The position numbers and the translations under genes are program-made. Source: Jannaschia seohaensis (lineage in GTDB: Bacteria; Pseudomonadota; Alphaproteobacteria; Rhodobacterales; Rhodobacteraceae). From it: DNA of 64,000 nucleotides. Positions within the stretch are counted from its first letter, which is position 1, and the number at the start of each line of letters is the position of its first letter. The notes under the pieces were generated by a model. That model made no database searches. It was not told where the DNA came from and worked only from the letters and a program-made list of their open reading frames with translations. The stretch lies in NCBI RefSeq assembly GCF_900116765.1, contig NZ_UETC01000007.1:62001-126000 (forward strand), given 5' to 3'. This document shows positions 17,409 to 26,387 of this stretch, piece after piece.

Positions 17409-19397
17409 CTAGCGGCGCCAGAGATGGGCGTGGGTCGCCAAGGCGCCCTGGAGCTTCGACAACAGACGGTTGGCCCCGCCCGGATTCGGGTGCGGCCCGT
17501 GGGCCAGGCGATGCACCGCCGTTTCGGGCGGGCAGGCGGCGCCCAGGATCGGATCGAAATAGCGCGGGTAGTCGATCAGCACAGCATGGGTCAGCGCGTC
17601 GAGCGAGGGGCGCGCCGCATGGCGGCGTGCGGGGATCGGACCACGGTCGTCGGTCAGGCCCCAGCCGGCATAGAAGGGCGCCCCCAGCGTCGTGACCGGC
17701 ACCTCCCGCAAAAGCGCTTCGAAGCCCAGCAGCGAAGTCAGCGTCCAGACCCCGGCCGCCCGCTCGATCAGCGGGATCGGGGGAGCCTCGGTGGCGACCA
17801 TGTCGGCCTCGGCCGCGTCGATCGCGCCGTCGCGCAGGCCCGCTTCGACATCCGGATGCGGCTTGTAGACGATCACCGCGTCCGGGTTGGCGGCGCGCGC
17901 GGCGCGCAGCAGGCCGGCATTGTCCGTGACATGCGTCGTTCCCAGCCGCACGGAGGCGTCGTCCGCGACCTGGCCCGGCACGAGCAGGAACGGCCGGTCG
18001 GGGAGGTCGGGCAGGGGGCGGTCGAGATTGTATTTCGAGAGGCCCAGGGCGACCACGGCGGCACGCAAGGCCCGCGCCCGCGCGAGCGCGTCGGGCGGAA
18101 GCCGGGCGGCGCGGGCGATCGCGTCCTCCAGGTCCGAGCGGTGGGTCGGGTCGTAGTAGAGGCCCTGCCTATCCAGCACGAGCGACAGGGGCGGGACCAG
18201 CTCCGCCCCCAGCCCGCGGGATCGGAGAAAGCCGTCCTCCAGGCGCGTGACGGCCGGGGCGTCGGCGATGCTGCGATCCGAGGGCAGACCCCATTCGAGG
18301 CGGCGCGGGGGCTCGTCGCCTCCCTGCGGGCGCTCCTCGCGGAAGGTGAGACGGCCCGACAGGAAGCGGCGTAGGGGCGCGCGTTTCCACAGGCGCAGCC
18401 CCGGCGCGCACCAGCCGGCCCTGTCCTCGCGCCAGGCCCGGGCGCGGGCCTCCAGCAGGCGCACCACATCGACCGGGTCGCAGAGGCCGTCGCGATGCGG
18501 ATCGTACCAGCGCGGGTAGAGCACGGCCGCCGCCGCGAAAAGCTGTGCCCGCGTCAACCGCCGCTGGCGCCGGGGCAACGGGTCGCGCGGATCGTCGAGG
18601 CCCCAGCCCGACCAGGCGGGGCGGCCGAAGGTCTGCGGGCGGTGGCCGTGGAGGATCGCCTCCAGACCCAGGCCGGAACTGACGGTATAGACCGCGACCG
18701 CGCCCGCCAGCAGCGTGGCCGGGGGCAGGGGTCGGTCCTCTAGCACCGCGCCATGGGTGGCGTCGGCGTCGCTGTAATGGCCGGGGCGCAGGCCCCGCTG
18801 CGCCTCCGGGTGGGTCTTGATGAGAACGGGCCGGGTCGGGTGCTCCTCCCGGGCGAGCATCAGCATCTCGCGGAAGGTCGTCTCGGTCGCGCCAGAGTGA
18901 CGGATCGACGCATCCCCGCGGGTCTGATCGACGACGAGGACATAGCCCGGAGCGGGCGGTTCCAGGTCGGTCCGGGTCGCGGCGTATTTGCTGACGCCGG
19001 AGCGGCGCCATGCCTCCATCGCGGCGCGGCTGCGGGCCATCAGGTCGCCGTCGTCGAACGGGTGGGTGGCGAGCAGGGTCTCCAGGTCGCTCGGGCGTGT
19101 GGCGTCGTAATGGGCCGTCCGTTCGTCGATCAACAGGCCCAGCGGCGGCTCCCCGGCGCGGCCGGGATGGAGGGAGCGGAGCCAGGGGTCCTCCAGCCGC
19201 AGAATGGGAGAGCCGGTGCGCGCGGCGACGGCCTCGGCCCGGCGCGCGGAGGGGCCGTCCATGCCCCAGGCCGCGACATGCTCGCCCGCACGCGGCCAGC
19301 CGGGCTTCAGGTCCCAGCCGGCGAGCCAGGCGATGCGCCGAATGCGGGTGGAGAGCAGCCCCAGCGACAGGACCCGGGCGGTGCGGGGCACGGTCAT
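17409..19397 (-). CDS. kpsC: Capsule beta-Kdo transferase KpsC
   Basis: A 662-residue protein made of two related glycosyltransferase halves, as in KpsC, the enzyme that with KpsS builds the poly-Kdo linker on a lipid for group 2 capsules. The duplication is visible: RLEDPWLRSLHPG with LLIDERTAHYD in the first half, and RLEDGFLRSRGLG with LVLDRQGLYYD in the second. Paired IKTHPE / YKPHPD motifs also repeat. The start at 19397 is chosen over an upstream extension without homology. No ABC capsule exporter (KpsM/T) is in the window. Confidence 0.93.
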   Translation of the reverse strand: MTVPRTARVLSLGLLSTRIRRIAWLAGWDLKPGWPRAGEHVAAWGMDGPSARRAEAVAARTGSPILRLEDPWLRSLHPGRAGEPPLGLLIDERTAHYDATRPSDLETLLATHPFDDGDLMARSRAAMEAWRRSGVSKYAATRTDLEPPAPGYVLVVDQTRGDASIRHSGATETTFREMLMLAREEHPTRPVLIKTHPEAQRGLRPGHYSDADATHGAVLEDRPLPPATLLAGAVAVYTVSSGLGLEAILHGHRPQTFGRPAWSGWGLDDPRDPLPRRQRRLTRAQLFAAAAVLYPRWYDPHRDGLCDPVDVVRLLEARARAWREDRAGWCAPGLRLWKRAPLRRFLSGRLTFREERPQGGDEPPRRLEWGLPSDRSIADAPAVTRLEDGFLRSRGLGAELVPPLSLVLDRQGLYYDPTHRSDLEDAIARAARLPPDALARARALRAAVVALGLSKYNLDRPLPDLPDRPFLLVPGQVADDASVRLGTTHVTDNAGLLRAARAANPDAVIVYKPHPDVEAGLRDGAIDAAEADMVATEAPPIPLIERAAGVWTLTSLLGFEALLREVPVTTLGAPFYAGWGLTDDRGPIPARRHAARPSLDALTHAVLIDYPRYFDPILGAACPPETAVHRLAHGPHPNPGGANRLLSKLQGALATHAHLWRR

Positions 19398-19410
19398 GGG
19401 ATTTCGGCGC

Positions 19411-19785
19411 TCAGGGCCGGTCCCAGCGCTGCGCGGCTTCGGGGTAGAGGATGCGCTCTGGGCTGTAGTGTTCGGGCGCGTGGAGCGACGCGGCATGAAC
19501 GTAGACGAGGTCGGACATGCGGTCGCTGCGCCGGGTCAGCGGCGCGCCGCAAGTGGCGCAGAACGCACTCCAGGTCGGGGCGCCCGACCCAGCCGTCATA
19601 CGGTATTCGGTGACGGGGCCGTCGAGGTGCAGGCTATCGCGCTCCAGCGGCAGCATCTCGGCATGGCCCGTGCCGGTCAGCCGCTGGCAGTCGCGGCAAT
19701 AGCAACGGAAGGGGGCGGCGGCCGCGCCGCGGCCGCGGTAGCGCGCCGCCCCGCAATGGCAGCCTCCGGTGATCCGTTGCGTCAT
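19411..19785 (-). CDS. GFA-family zinc protein
   Basis: A 124-residue Gfa-like (CENP-V/GFA domain) protein. Zinc-binding cysteines are in GGCHCGAARY, RCYCRDCQR and FCATCGAPL. The family includes glutathione-dependent formaldehyde-activating enzyme, but most members have no proven activity. It lies 13 bp upstream of kpsC and may only share its transcript. No link to capsule synthesis is evident. Confidence 0.86.
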   Translation of the reverse strand: MTQRITGGCHCGAARYRGRGAAAAPFRCYCRDCQRLTGTGHAEMLPLERDSLHLDGPVTEYRMTAGSGAPTWSAFCATCGAPLTRRSDRMSDLVYVHAASLHAPEHYSPERILYPEAAQRWDRP

Positions 19786-19806
19786 GCCGCCCTCCGGATT
19801 GCGCGC

Positions 19807-19995
19807 TCAGCCCTGGGGCCGCCGCAGCAGCGCCAGCGCCAGGCCGGTCAGCGCCAGCCCCGCCAGCACCACGGCCACCACCAGCGGGATCAGGTCCGGA
19901 TCGTCCCCCGGCGGCACCAGCGCCAGCGCCACGCAGGACGCCACCGCCGCCTTCACCAGCCCCTGCCAGGAGCGCCGTCTCACATGGCGTCCCAT
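19807..19995 (-). CDS. Small two-helix membrane protein
   Basis: A 62-residue frame starting at an ATG that overlaps the stop of the export lipoprotein (ATGA). It has a basic N-terminus (MGRHVRRRSW) and two hydrophobic stretches, about residues 14-28 and 37-57. The tight coupling to the upstream gene and good hydrophobic pattern argue that it is real. No family is recognised; its function in the capsule cluster is unknown. Confidence 0.5.
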   Translation of the reverse strand: MGRHVRRRSWQGLVKAAVASCVALALVPPGDDPDLIPLVVAVVLAGLALTGLALALLRRPQG

Positions 19996-21134
19996 CAGAG
20001 GCCCTCGACCGTGTTCACCGCGGCATTGATCGGCGTGAGCGACCCGAAGATCGCGGCGACCGAGCGGTTCCAGGCCACGATCGGCGCCTCGGTGACGTAG
20101 ACCGTGTCTCCGTCGCGGATGATGAAGTCGCGCGCGTTGAACATGCCCGTGGGCGCGGTCAGATCCAGGACATAGACCATGCGCTGCGTTCCGATCAGAT
20201 CGTCACGGCCCAGAACGGCCTCGGCGATCTCTTCGGGCTCGTTGCGGAAGATGAAGACCCCGGTCGGGTTGGCCAGTTGCGGCTGGAGCCCGCCCACCTG
20301 AGCGAGCGCCTCGATGGCCGAGACGAGATCGGTCTGGAACTCCAGACGCTGCTGCGAGCCGGTGGCGCCCAGAACGGTGAAGGCGCGGCTGTCCTCTTCG
20401 ATAAGGATGCGGTCGCCGTTCCGAAGCGCGATGTCGAGCTGCGGATTGCGATACAGGTCCTCCAGCAGGACCGTTTCCGTCAGATGCCCGCGCGAGACGG
20501 AGACGCGCGCGATCTCGGTCGGGATCGAGACGCCCCCCGCGGCCGCGATCATCGCGGTCAGCGTGCGGGTCGGGCGCTCGATCGGATAGACGCCCTGGGC
20601 GGTGGCGCCGCCCACGACCGACACGGTCGCCCCGTCGCCCGCGAGGCGGCGCACCAGAACCTGCGGGTCGGGCGTCTGCTGGTCCAGGCGCTGGGTGATG
20701 ATGCGGCGCAGCGCCTCGGGCGTGTTGCCCGCCGCGCGGATGCGGCCCGCATAGGGGATGAAGATGAAGCCCGCGCCATCGACCTGCAACTCGTCGATCA
20801 GCGAGGCCGAGGCGCCCGCATTGGTCAGCAAACCGTCCTCGACATTCTCGTAGACGATCAGGCCAAGCGTGTCGCCCGGTCGGATCGTGTCGGCTCCCAG
20901 CGGCGACGCGTTGATGAAGGCGTCGGAAAAGCCGAGCGCCGGCGTCACCGATGTCGCCGTCGTCACCCGGTCGTTGACCGAAACGACGAAGGCGTCGCCC
21001 TCGCGCAAGACACTCCCCGCGTAGATCTCGTTCTTGGAGGGCCCCGAGCGGGGCAAGGTGCCGCAACTGGCGATGGTCGTCAGGGCAAGGCACAGGGCCA
21101 CGGCCCGCGCCCCCCGGTTATTGTGCATGCTCAC
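19995..21134 (-). CDS. Polysaccharide export lipoprotein (Wza/BexD-like)
   Basis: A 379-residue outer-membrane lipoprotein. The signal peptide ends in the lipobox IASC near residue 24. A polysaccharide-export domain follows (IRPGDTLGLIVYEN, then YAGRIRAAG) and two SLBB-like segments (ATVSVVGGATAQGVYPI and AFTVLGATGSQQRLEF). Such proteins form the outer-membrane exit pore for capsule. A GTG at 21134 with AAGGG seven bases upstream is taken as start; ATG at 21128 is the alternative. It sits between kpsS and kpsC. Confidence 0.89.
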   Translation of the reverse strand: MSMHNNRGARAVALCLALTTIASCGTLPRSGPSKNEIYAGSVLREGDAFVVSVNDRVTTATSVTPALGFSDAFINASPLGADTIRPGDTLGLIVYENVEDGLLTNAGASASLIDELQVDGAGFIFIPYAGRIRAAGNTPEALRRIITQRLDQQTPDPQVLVRRLAGDGATVSVVGGATAQGVYPIERPTRTLTAMIAAAGGVSIPTEIARVSVSRGHLTETVLLEDLYRNPQLDIALRNGDRILIEEDSRAFTVLGATGSQQRLEFQTDLVSAIEALAQVGGLQPQLANPTGVFIFRNEPEEIAEAVLGRDDLIGTQRMVYVLDLTAPTGMFNARDFIIRDGDTVYVTEAPIVAWNRSVAAIFGSLTPINAAVNTVEGL

Positions 21135-21210
21135 GTGTCTGCCCTTTCGTTCTGCCTCATTAGCCTCTCGCGGGGGCTGATCCCCCGTCCGGGCGAAATT
21201 TCGTTTGTCC

Positions 21211-22494
21211 CTAACCCGAGACGAGTTTCAAGTTCTGCCGGGGCGCCGGCTTGCCGGCTTCCAGGCGGTCATAGGGGTCGAGCTCCGCCAGCATCATGTC
21301 GACGACCTGACGCAGCAATTGCCGGCGCCCGCGCGCCGAATAGAACCCGCCGGCGACCTGCGAGGTCTCCAGCAGGTAATGGCGGTAATCGCGATAGGCG
21401 CGGCTGTCGGGGCGGGTCGGCTCGGCGAAGAACGCGGCAGGGTCCTGGTCGCTGACGAATTCCGGCTTGGAATAGACCGAGCGCCCCAGCGCCAGCACCG
21501 GCAAGCCTCGCCACAACGCCTGTTGGGCCGCCGTGGAATTGACGGTGATGGCCGACCGCGCCTCGTTCATTAGCGCCGCCAGCTTGCCGCCCCGCAGATA
21601 GTGGACCCGTCCTTCCAGCCCGTGCTCCTTGGTGAGCCGCTTGATCGTCTGGACGATCGGCGCGCGCCCGTCCTCCAGCGGATGAGCCTTGAGCACGAGG
21701 TGGTGATGCGAGGGCGCCCCCGCCGCGAAGCCCGCGACCACCGTCTCCAGGAACTCCGTCATCGTGGCAAAGGGCGAATGGGCCTGGAAGCTGGCATCAT
21801 GGGCCAGCTGCATCAGGCACAGATGGTAGGGGAAGCCGCCCGTCGTGATGCGGTGCGTGCGGACCCGCCGCTCCAGTGCCGTGAACGGCATGGTCACGAG
21901 GCGGCGCAGGTAGAGGCGGAACTCCTTGAGCACGGTCACGTCGCGATGCGGCTTGTAGAGGCGGTAGCGCCCGGGCCGCGACAGCACGAACCAGTGATAG
22001 AGCATCCCGTAGAAAACGTGGTGCCGCATGTCGCCCCAATGCGCCGGCGCGTCCGGCAGGTCCAGGTCCAGTTGCGCCAAGGCCGCCTGCATCTCGGGCA
22101 CCGTCTTGTCCATCAGGCGCGAATTCGCGTTGGACCCGCCCCGCTCGTAGCTCACCCACCAGGGGCGCAGATAGCCTTCCTCGAAGACGTGAACAGTGAG
22201 GGTGCGGGCCTTGGCGGCCGCGACGGCTTGCGCATGGACCGGCCGGGTGTCGCCATAGAGGACGACATCCGTGATCTCTCTTTCTTCGAGCAGACGGTCC
22301 AGGGTTTCGGGCCAGGTCTCCGGCGCGGCCTGGAAGGGGATGTAGGAGGGACGGTCGAACCAGAACGCTTCGTCGCCGCGGTTGAAGCCCACGCGCCACG
22401 TCTCCGCCCCCGCCGCCCGGAGCAGACGCCCCAAACGGTCGAAGAAGGGGCCATGAGGCCCCTGCAGGAAAAGGAATCGGCGAACGGGCCGCAT
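21211..22494 (-). CDS. kpsS: Capsule polysaccharide protein KpsS
   Basis: A 427-residue KpsS-family Kdo transferase, partner of KpsC in priming the capsule linker. Recognisable are FLQGPHGPFFDRLG at the N-terminus, VFEEGYLRPWW, LVLKAHPLEDG and ITVNSTAAQQALWRGLPVLALG, the last shared with KpsC-like transferases. The start at 22494 has GGAGGG five bases upstream. A longer frame upstream has no homology. The three genes kpsS, export lipoprotein and kpsC all run leftward and form the capsule block. Confidence 0.93.
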   Translation of the reverse strand: MRPVRRFLFLQGPHGPFFDRLGRLLRAAGAETWRVGFNRGDEAFWFDRPSYIPFQAAPETWPETLDRLLEEREITDVVLYGDTRPVHAQAVAAAKARTLTVHVFEEGYLRPWWVSYERGGSNANSRLMDKTVPEMQAALAQLDLDLPDAPAHWGDMRHHVFYGMLYHWFVLSRPGRYRLYKPHRDVTVLKEFRLYLRRLVTMPFTALERRVRTHRITTGGFPYHLCLMQLAHDASFQAHSPFATMTEFLETVVAGFAAGAPSHHHLVLKAHPLEDGRAPIVQTIKRLTKEHGLEGRVHYLRGGKLAALMNEARSAITVNSTAAQQALWRGLPVLALGRSVYSKPEFVSDQDPAAFFAEPTRPDSRAYRDYRHYLLETSQVAGGFYSARGRRQLLRQVVDMMLAELDPYDRLEAGKPAPRQNLKLVSG

Positions 22495-22618
22495 TGCGCC
22501 CTCCGGGTTTCTCTCGCACCTTACCTGCCGCAGCAGTTGGGCGGGAATGGGGCACTTGCGGCCCGAGGCCACCGCAACTAGCAACAAATGGGCAACAGAT
22601 ACCCTTGGAGACAGGCGA

Positions 22619-23218
22619 ATGTTCACCGGAATCGTCACCGATATCGGCACGGTCAGGGCCCTTGAGCGGCGCGGCGATCTGCGCGCGCGGATCGGGACGG
22701 GCTATGACCCGGACGGCATCGACATCGGCGCCTCCATCGCCTGCGACGGGGTCTGCCTGACGGTGGTGGACCGGGGCCGCGACGCGGACGGCGCCTGGTT
22801 CGACGTGGATGTGAGCGCCGAGACCGTGTCGAAGACGGCACTGGACGATTGGGCCGAAGGGCGCCGCCTCAACCTGGAGCGGGCGCTGCGCGTCGGAGAC
22901 GAGCTTGGCGGCCATATCGTCTCAGGCCATGTCGATGGCGTGGCGCGGATCGTGTCGGTGACCGCCGAGGGCGACTCGGTGCGTTTCGTCTTCGAGGCGC
23001 CCGCCGATCTGGCGCGCTTCATCGCCCCCAAGGGCTCGGTCGCGCTCAACGGCACGTCGCTGACGGTGAACGAGGTCGAGGGCACCAGCTTCGGCGTCAA
23101 CATCATCCCGCACACCCAGGAGGTGACGACCTGGGGCGCAATGGCCGAGGGCGATGCGGTCAACCTGGAGATCGACACGCTCGCCCGCTATGTCGCGCGG
23201 CTGGCGGAGGCCGGGTGA
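22619..23218 (+). CDS. ribE: Riboflavin synthase alpha subunit
   Basis: A 199-residue enzyme that turns two 6,7-dimethyl-8-ribityllumazines into riboflavin plus the pyrimidinedione. It starts with the signature MFTGIVTDIG and has two tandem lumazine-binding barrels; the second begins near LGGHIVSGHVDGVARI. CDGVCLTV and LNGTSLTVNEV are the matching substrate motifs of the two halves. The family length is normal. No FMN riboswitch is seen in the 124 bp gap to the divergent kpsS. Confidence 0.96.
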   Translation: MFTGIVTDIGTVRALERRGDLRARIGTGYDPDGIDIGASIACDGVCLTVVDRGRDADGAWFDVDVSAETVSKTALDDWAEGRRLNLERALRVGDELGGHIVSGHVDGVARIVSVTAEGDSVRFVFEAPADLARFIAPKGSVALNGTSLTVNEVEGTSFGVNIIPHTQEVTTWGAMAEGDAVNLEIDTLARYVARLAEAG

Positions 23219-23439
23219 AGGCCGTCGTCGTCGTGTCGCTCGAGGACGCGGGCGGCGACCGCTGCGTCGATCTGATCCGGGAGGGCGCGGCCTGGTTCTG
23301 GGTCGAATGCCGCCGCGACCCCGAGGACGCCCATGGGTGGCGCCGCCTGCACCCGCCACGCGGCGCCTTCCCCGATCGCGCGGGGGCGCTGGCCGATGCC
23401 CGCGCCGATGTGGGCTGGCTGTCTGAGGCGCCCGGCTGA
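23215..23439 (+). CDS. Small hypothetical protein after ribE
   Basis: A 74-residue frame whose GTG start overlaps the ribE stop (GTGA). It begins KAVVVVSLEDAGGDRCVDLIREG and has a Trp-rich middle (AAWFWVECRRDPED). The overlap and compositional fit to neighbouring genes favour a real gene, but no family is recognised and there is no other support. It could be a chance frame in GC-rich DNA. Confidence 0.4.
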   Translation: MKAVVVVSLEDAGGDRCVDLIREGAAWFWVECRRDPEDAHGWRRLHPPRGAFPDRAGALADARADVGWLSEAPG

Positions 23440-23518
23440 CGGCGTCACCGGCGCGGCCCGGCGTCCCGATGGTCCGCAACCCGTGCGCCAAGCCAAGGTC
23501 ACCGGGGCCAACGCGGCG

Positions 23519-23554
23519 CTTTCTTCCCTGCATAAATATCCCCGCCGGAGGCGC
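23519..23554. repeat. Hairpin-plus-tail repeat, copy 2 (tail conserved)
   Basis: In reverse orientation it reads GCGCCTCCGGCGGGG then ATATTT-AT-GCAGGGAAGAAAG. The tail is the same as in the other copies, while the GC hairpin is shorter and different. It lies between the convergent ends of the small gene after ribE and the hypothetical gene at 23585. Confidence 0.8.
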
Positions 23555-23584
23555 ACGACGCCGCCGGGCGATCCCGGTGCAAGC

Positions 23585-24142
23585 TCAGGCCGCATCGCCG
23601 AAATAGGCGTCCGAGGTCACATAGCCCGCCGCCCGTATCGCCGCGCACCAGCTGGCTTCGAAAGCCGTATCGCCGATCAGGAGAACCGAGTCCGCCGGCA
23701 GCCCGTGGGCCTTGAGCGTCTCCGAGAGGTGCCTGCGCAGCGCGGTGGGACTGTCTGCGAAGGACGGCGCGCGGGCCGCCCAGTCGAGGGGCTCGGGCGC
23801 GGCGACAGAGAGGGGGCGGTGGATCAGGGCGGCGCGCTCCGCCGCTGCCTGAGCCAGTTTCGCGGCGCGGGCGCCGTCGATCTCGGCCCGGCGCAGCATC
23901 CGCAGCGCGTTGGAGGAAAAGAGCAGCGCCGCGATGTCGCGGCCGGTCCCCGCGCGCACGCTGGCATAGGTGCCATAGTCCAGCCCCAACGCCGCCGCGC
24001 GGCGCACACGCAGCCGGACCACCTCGACAGGAAGGGTCGCGCCGAGCAGCGCCCGGCGCGCGCGGCGCCACTGGTGCAGGCGGCCGGTGTAGCCTTGGCG
24101 GTCCTCGCCGGAATTGTGGCCGATGCCGGGGATGTGGGTCAT
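23585..24142 (-). CDS. Hypothetical protein with N-terminal GIGHN motif
   Basis: A 185-residue protein with start MTHIPGIGHNSG and AAGGAG just upstream. The GIGHN motif is seen at the N-terminus of several uncharacterised alphaproteobacterial and phage proteins. The rest is Arg/Ala-rich and helical (WRRARRALLG), with a more hydrophobic segment SVLLIGDTAFEASW near the C-terminus. No catalytic family is recognised. Length, ribosome site and codon use support a real gene. Confidence 0.7.
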   Translation of the reverse strand: MTHIPGIGHNSGEDRQGYTGRLHQWRRARRALLGATLPVEVVRLRVRRAAALGLDYGTYASVRAGTGRDIAALLFSSNALRMLRRAEIDGARAAKLAQAAAERAALIHRPLSVAAPEPLDWAARAPSFADSPTALRRHLSETLKAHGLPADSVLLIGDTAFEASWCAAIRAAGYVTSDAYFGDAA

Positions 24143-24215
24143 GGGGGCTCCTTTTCGCGAAGGGAAACGCGCCGCGGCGCCTTCTGCAAGGGTTTTGACG
24201 CCGTGGGGGCCGGCC

Positions 24216-24700
24216 ATGGATCCGCGTCCCCGACCTGGCGGTCCGGTCAGACTGCGGCGCCTCCTGCCCGACGATCTGAAGGCATTCCGCGCCGATCGCG
24301 GCGACCGGGAGGCGCGCCTTTTCCGCGGGGGCGCTGGTGGCGGATCGGGATCGCCGATGCGGAGACCGATGCCCTGCTGGGGGATTTGGGGCTGCATCTG
24401 ACCGAGGGCGGCGCCGAACTGGAACTCGGCATCCCCCTGGCCCGGGCGGCCCAAGGGCGCGGGCTGTGGCAGGTGGCGATGCGGGGCGTGGCTTCGCCGG
24501 TCGGGGCGGCGACGGAGGCGCAGCGGATCGTCGTCAGCACCGATGCCCGCAACGTCGCAGCCCTGCGCCTGATCGCGCGGCTGGGTCTGCCATTGGTGGA
24601 TATGCCGCACGAGACCGGCCGGCCCGAGCCGGTCTTCCATTGGACTCGGCCGCCATCGGACGTAGTGTCTTTTCCGATTGCCCCTGACCGGAGCCGCTGA
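24216..24700 (+). pseudogene. Decayed GNAT acetyltransferase gene
   Basis: The first frame (ATG 24216) gives VRLRRLLPDDLKAFRADR, the standard N-terminus of a RimJ/RimL-type N-acetyltransferase, up to about 24330. The rest of the fold continues in a different frame: WRIGIADAETDALLGDLG, then ELGIPLARAAQGRGLW (the acetyl-CoA loop) and STDARNVAALRLIARLG, ending at 24700. About 25-30 residues normally found between these parts are missing. A deletion that also shifted the frame explains both facts. The protein is probably not made in active form. Confidence 0.75.
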
Positions 24701-24701
24701 C

Positions 24702-25244
24702 GTGCCCTTCACCTTGCTGCCCCGCGATCCTCGTATTCATGTGTTCTCCGTCAGCGACGGGTCCGTGAGCCTCGCCCACCAGACCTATCTGTCGCGCCTC
24801 GAAGAAGCGCCGCCCGAAGGCGCCACGCCCCTGCGCGATGCATTCGGAGCGGAGATCGACACGACCTATGCGGAGGTCTTCGCGATCTCCGACATCGCCC
24901 CGCTGTCGTTGCGCGATTATCTGGCCCAGGCCCATGACATCCCGGCCGAGACCCTGGCGGCGCAGGCGGCGCGGCTCGACGCGCTCTCGGGCGACGTGGC
25001 CGTGTTGGCGCCGCGGGCCGTGGAGGGCCTGTCGGAGCTGCACCCCCGCCCCGAGCTGACCCATATCGGCAGCTTCGCCCCGGCCGAGGTCGACAATGTC
25101 CCGCGCGAGTTGCCGCCCGCCGCCAAGACGCCCGGCATCGCCACCCCCGCCGCCGCGACCGGGGCGCCGTTGCAGCGCCGCAAGATCACCTTGATCGTTC
25201 TGGCGGCGCTGGTGCTGGTGGTTCTTCTGGCGGTGGTGCTCTGA
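24702..25244 (+). CDS. Hypothetical tail-anchored protein
   Basis: A 180-residue protein starting at GTG 24702, with GGAG eight bases upstream. The N-terminal 150 residues are soluble and acidic (FTLLPRDPRIHVFSVSDGS), followed by a Pro/Ala-rich linker and one C-terminal transmembrane helix (ITLIVLAALVLVVLLAVVL). This is a tail-anchor layout with the bulk in the cytoplasm. It directly follows the decayed GNAT gene. No family is recognised. Confidence 0.7.
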   Translation: MPFTLLPRDPRIHVFSVSDGSVSLAHQTYLSRLEEAPPEGATPLRDAFGAEIDTTYAEVFAISDIAPLSLRDYLAQAHDIPAETLAAQAARLDALSGDVAVLAPRAVEGLSELHPRPELTHIGSFAPAEVDNVPRELPPAAKTPGIATPAAATGAPLQRRKITLIVLAALVLVVLLAVVL

Positions 25245-25254
25245 GCGGGGCAGC

Positions 25255-25707
25255 TCAGGCCCGTTCGTCCTTCGGCGAGCCCATCACGACATAGGTCGTC
25301 AACGCCGCGACCTGGGGCAGGACGCCCAGGATCTCCGTGTGGAAATGCTTGTAGGCGGCGAGGTCGCGCGCCTCGACGCGCAGGAGGTATTCGACCGACC
25401 CGGTGACGTTATGGCACTCGCGCACCTCGGGGGCGCGGGCCATGGCGCGCTCGAAAGCCTCTTGGCCCGCCTTGGTGTGGTCGTTCAGCCCCACGGCGAT
25501 GAAGGCGGTGAACCCGATCCCCGCCCGCTCCGGGTCGATGACGGCACGGTAGCCGCGGATCAGGCCGGACCGCTCCATCGCCTGCACCCGGCGCAGCGTC
25601 GCCGAGGGCGAGAGGCCGACGCGTGCGGCGAGCGCCTGGTTGGTGATGCGCCCCTCGCGGGAGAGGATGCGCAAGATGCTGTCGTCGAACGGGTCGGGAG
25701 CGGTCAT
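25255..25707 (-). CDS. Lrp/AsnC-family regulator
   Basis: A 150-residue Lrp-type regulator. The helix-turn-helix is at residues 8-50 (RITNQALAARVGLSPSATLRRV). The RAM ligand domain follows (GFTAFIAVGLNDHTKAG, VTGSVEYLLRVEARDL). It starts at 25707 and is divergent from a LysE-type exporter 73 bp away. That arrangement is typical of amino-acid exporters switched on by their substrate through Lrp. The shared gap is AT-richer than its surroundings and probably holds both promoters. Confidence 0.92.
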   Translation of the reverse strand: MTAPDPFDDSILRILSREGRITNQALAARVGLSPSATLRRVQAMERSGLIRGYRAVIDPERAGIGFTAFIAVGLNDHTKAGQEAFERAMARAPEVRECHNVTGSVEYLLRVEARDLAAYKHFHTEILGVLPQVAALTTYVVMGSPKDERA

Positions 25708-25780
25708 TGTGTGCGAAATCTGCGCCTCGACACTCCAAAACGCAAGGACATGGCGCGGAATGCCTGTCAATACTTGCGCC

Positions 25781-26380
25781 ATGAGCGCCGATCTCCTCCT
25801 GGGCCTTGTGGCCTTCGCTTTCGCCTCGTCGATCACGCCGGGGCCGAACAACCTGATGATCCTCGCCTCTGGGGCGAATTTCGGGGTGGCCCGCTCGGTG
25901 CCCCATGCGCTGGGCATCTCGATCGGCTTCGCGGCGATGATCGTGCTGGTGGGGCTGGGGCTGGCGCAGGTGTTCGAGGCGGTGCCCTGGGCGAGGACCG
26001 CTCTGGCCGTGGGGTCGGTGGTCTATCTGCTCTGGCTGGCGTGGCGGATCGCGAACGCCCCGCCGCCGGGACGGGCCGAGGCGGAGGGGCGGCCCTTTAC
26101 CTTTCTCCAGGCCGCGGCGTTCCAGTGGGTGAACCCGAAGGCCTGGACCATGGCGCTGACGGCGGTGACGCTCTACACCGCCGGGGGGGCTTGGGCGGTG
26201 GTGCCGGTGGCGGCCGTGTTCAGCTTGGTCAACCTGCCCTCGATTTCCTGCTGGTTGCTGCTGGGCGTGCAGATGCGGCGCTGGCTCACCTCCGCGGCGC
26301 GGTTGCGGGCTTTCAACTGGACGATGGCCGGGCTTCTGGTGCTGTCGCTCTGGCCGACGGTGGCGCCCTTGCTTCGCTAG
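25781..26380 (+). CDS. LysE/RhtB-family amino-acid exporter
   Basis: A 199-residue membrane protein with about six helices. The family signature SSITPGPNNLMILASGANFG is at residues 16-35, and FQWVNPKAWTMALTAV near 125 is the second conserved block. It exports amino acids or homoserine lactones. The start at 25781 has little ribosome site in front, so it might be leaderless. The divergent Lrp-type gene probably controls it. Confidence 0.92.
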   Translation: MSADLLLGLVAFAFASSITPGPNNLMILASGANFGVARSVPHALGISIGFAAMIVLVGLGLAQVFEAVPWARTALAVGSVVYLLWLAWRIANAPPPGRAEAEGRPFTFLQAAAFQWVNPKAWTMALTAVTLYTAGGAWAVVPVAAVFSLVNLPSISCWLLLGVQMRRWLTSAARLRAFNWTMAGLLVLSLWPTVAPLLR

Positions 26381-26387
26381 CCGACGC

